DNA from: CAYPEK01 sp964409645
GTDB taxonomy: Bacteria > UBP15 > UBA6099
Assembly (NCBI GenBank): GCA_964409645.1
Contig: CAYPEK010000110.1
Span: 1-14,007, forward strand
Direction of reading: 5' to 3'
DNA length: 14,007 nucleotides
The notes under the pieces are model-generated. The model searched no databases, was not told where the DNA came from, and saw only the letters and a program-made list of their open reading frames with translations. Of this stretch, positions 12,861 to 14,007 are shown piece after piece (positions within the stretch are counted from its first letter, which is position 1; the number at the start of each line of letters is the position of its first letter). Both the position numbers and the translations under genes were made by a program.

Positions 12861-13718
12861 ATGAAGAAAGTCGGCGTTAGAAAAAAGACGGAGTCGAAGG
12901 CCGCTGAATGCGCGCGGATCGGCAGAAACACGTCCGCGCGGCTGAGGGCGCACTGGTCCCGGCTGCTGAAGATACTGCCGGTGGCGGCGCCGCTGTTGAT
13001 AATACTCGCGGTGCCTGTGCTTGCCGCGCCCGATTCGTTGCCGATCCCGAAGGTTACGTTCGGGGTGTCGCCGGCGGAAAGCCCGAAGGATGTGGCGCTG
13101 TCGCTGCAGATAATATTCCTGCTGACGATCCTGTCGCTGGCGCCGTCGATTGTTATTATGATGACCTCGTTCACGAGGATCGTCATAGTGCTTTCACTGA
13201 CGAGAAATGCGCTGGGCACGCAGCAGGTGCCGCCGACGCAGGTTCTGGTGGGGCTGGCGCTGTTTCTGACTTTCTTCATCATGGCGCCCGTCGGTAAAAA
13301 AATAAACGATGAAGCGCTTCAGCCTTACATGGCGCAGAAGATAGACCACGTGGAGGCGTTCAAGAAAGCGGAGGTGCCTCTGCGGGAATTTATGTTCAAA
13401 CAGACGCGCAAGAAAGACCTTGCGCTGTTCATAAACATTTCCCGGATGGAGAGGCCGAAGACGAAGGAAGATGTGCCCACGTATGTGCTGATTCCGGCGT
13501 TCATTACATCGGAGCTTAAATCGGCATTCATAATGGGCTTTTTCATCTATATACCTTTCCTCGTAATAGATATGGTGATATCGAGCATGCTGATGTCGAT
13601 GGGCATGCTGATGCTGCCGCCGATTATGATTTCGCTGCCGTTTAAAATACTGATATTTGTGATGGTGGACGGCTGGGCGCTGATCGCGCGCGGGCTGGTT
13701 CTGAGTTTCCGGATGTGA
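12861..13718 (+). CDS. fliP: flagellar export-gate protein FliP
   Basis: The 285-residue product is the main pore subunit of the flagellar type III export gate, forming a FliP5FliQ4FliR1 complex in the inner membrane. Hydrophobic segments are seen at about 38-55 (signal peptide), 80-115, 127-143, 208-240 and 243-280. Strong family motifs include SLAPSIVIMMTSFTRIVIVL (92-111), SLTRNALGTQQVPPTQVLVG (112-131) and PTYVLIPAFITSELKSAF (206-223). The C-terminal region, GMLMLPPIMISLPFKI followed by LIFVMVDGW, is also typical. It is longer than the usual 245 residues because a basic N-terminal extension of about 36 residues precedes the signal-peptide core. No other ATG, GTG or TTG lies in that stretch, so the ATG at 12861 stands. 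The gap to fliO is only 6 bases, suggesting coupled translation. Confidence 0.97.
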   Translation: MKKVGVRKKTESKAAECARIGRNTSARLRAHWSRLLKILPVAAPLLIILAVPVLAAPDSLPIPKVTFGVSPAESPKDVALSLQIIFLLTILSLAPSIVIMMTSFTRIVIVLSLTRNALGTQQVPPTQVLVGLALFLTFFIMAPVGKKINDEALQPYMAQKIDHVEAFKKAEVPLREFMFKQTRKKDLALFINISRMERPKTKEDVPTYVLIPAFITSELKSAFIMGFFIYIPFLVIDMVISSMLMSMGMLMLPPIMISLPFKILIFVMVDGWALIARGLVLSFRM

Positions 13719-13734
13719 GGCCGGCTGAAGAGAT

Positions 13735-14004
13735 ATGACCGAAGGGATGGTAATAGATGTCGGTATCAAAGCGGTGACGCTCGTGATACTGCTCGCAGGG
13801 CCGATGCTCGGGTTCGGGCTGGTGGCTGGGCTCATAGTGGCCGTGTTTCAGGCGGTGACATCTATACAGGAAATGACGCTCACGTTCGTGCCGAAGATAA
13901 TCGCGGTGTTGCTGGCGATGGCGCTTTTCGGCAACTGGATGTTGCAGAACACGCTGATCTTCACGACGGATTTGCTTATGAACCTGCCGAATTACGTGCG
14001 TTAG
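13735..14004 (+). CDS. fliQ: flagellar export-gate protein FliQ
   Basis: The 89-residue product is the normal FliQ length. It has two hydrophobic hairpin segments (about 12-38 and 52-77). Between them is the family hallmark FQAVTSIQEMTLTFVPKI (38-55), which lies where FliQ inserts between FliP subunits and helps close the export gate. An AAGAG ribosome site lies close before the ATG. It follows fliP by 16 bases, and fliO-fliP-fliQ clearly form one unit. The stop is three bases before the window end; fliR would be expected next. Confidence 0.96.
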   Translation: MTEGMVIDVGIKAVTLVILLAGPMLGFGLVAGLIVAVFQAVTSIQEMTLTFVPKIIAVLLAMALFGNWMLQNTLIFTTDLLMNLPNYVR

Positions 14005-14007
14005 CGC

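Noticed and set aside
12854..13725. GGCCGGC occurring right after the stop codons of both fliO and fliP
   Set aside because: A 7-base GC-rich match seen twice is easily chance in this base composition, and it has no clear pairing or motif role.
1..14007. CRISPR arrays, tRNA or rRNA genes, insertion sequences
   Set aside because: No regularly spaced repeats, cloverleaf-like sequences, rRNA-like sequences or transposase frames were seen on either strand.

Overview
The window reads as one piece of a flagellated, Gram-negative-type bacterial chromosome with a fairly GC-rich coding style. TGG is used for Trp and TGA for stop throughout. The organism cannot be named from this sequence. A deep-branching lineage seems likely because GlnRS sits beside an unusual long GluRS, and the flagellar set is of the FlbD/FliY-like kind (inference).

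Left end (1-609, minus strand): a small type II toxin-antitoxin locus with an intact Phd/YefM-like antitoxin. The RelE-family toxin carries an in-frame TGA at a Trp position normally conserved in the family, so the toxin looks dead. Next come two class Ib aminoacyl-tRNA synthetases on the minus strand, glnS (610-2301) and upstream of it gltX (2423-4042), each with a recognisable sigma70-like promoter. The GluRS is about 70 residues longer than usual because of extra sequence in its tRNA-acceptor-stem region.

Middle (4150-7803, plus strand): a divergently transcribed acyl-CoA dehydrogenase gene with a near-consensus promoter. A 253-bp intergenic region follows, packed with three palindromic repeat elements. 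After it lies a large secreted protein with an apparent seven-bladed propeller and a C-terminal helical toroid-like domain. No stretch of more than 300 bases lacks a gene.

Right part (7873-14004, plus strand): a flagellar block in the order DUF115/Maf-like, flbD, fliL, fliM, fliN/fliY-like, fliO, fliP, fliQ, probably continuing to fliR outside the window. FliL and FlbD relate to the stator and to flagellar control. FliM and the FliN-like protein form the switch and C-ring. FliO, FliP and FliQ build the export gate. The Maf-like protein suggests flagellin glycosylation.

The block is not one simple transcription unit. A strong terminator-like hairpin and a second copy of one intergenic palindrome lie between fliM and the fliN-like gene, and a good promoter lies just before fliO.

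No wholly new multi-gene system is evident. The best leads are the interrupted RelE, the extended GluRS, the FliY-like protein without a CheY-binding motif or phosphatase Asn, the propeller/toroid protein, and the repeat elements.
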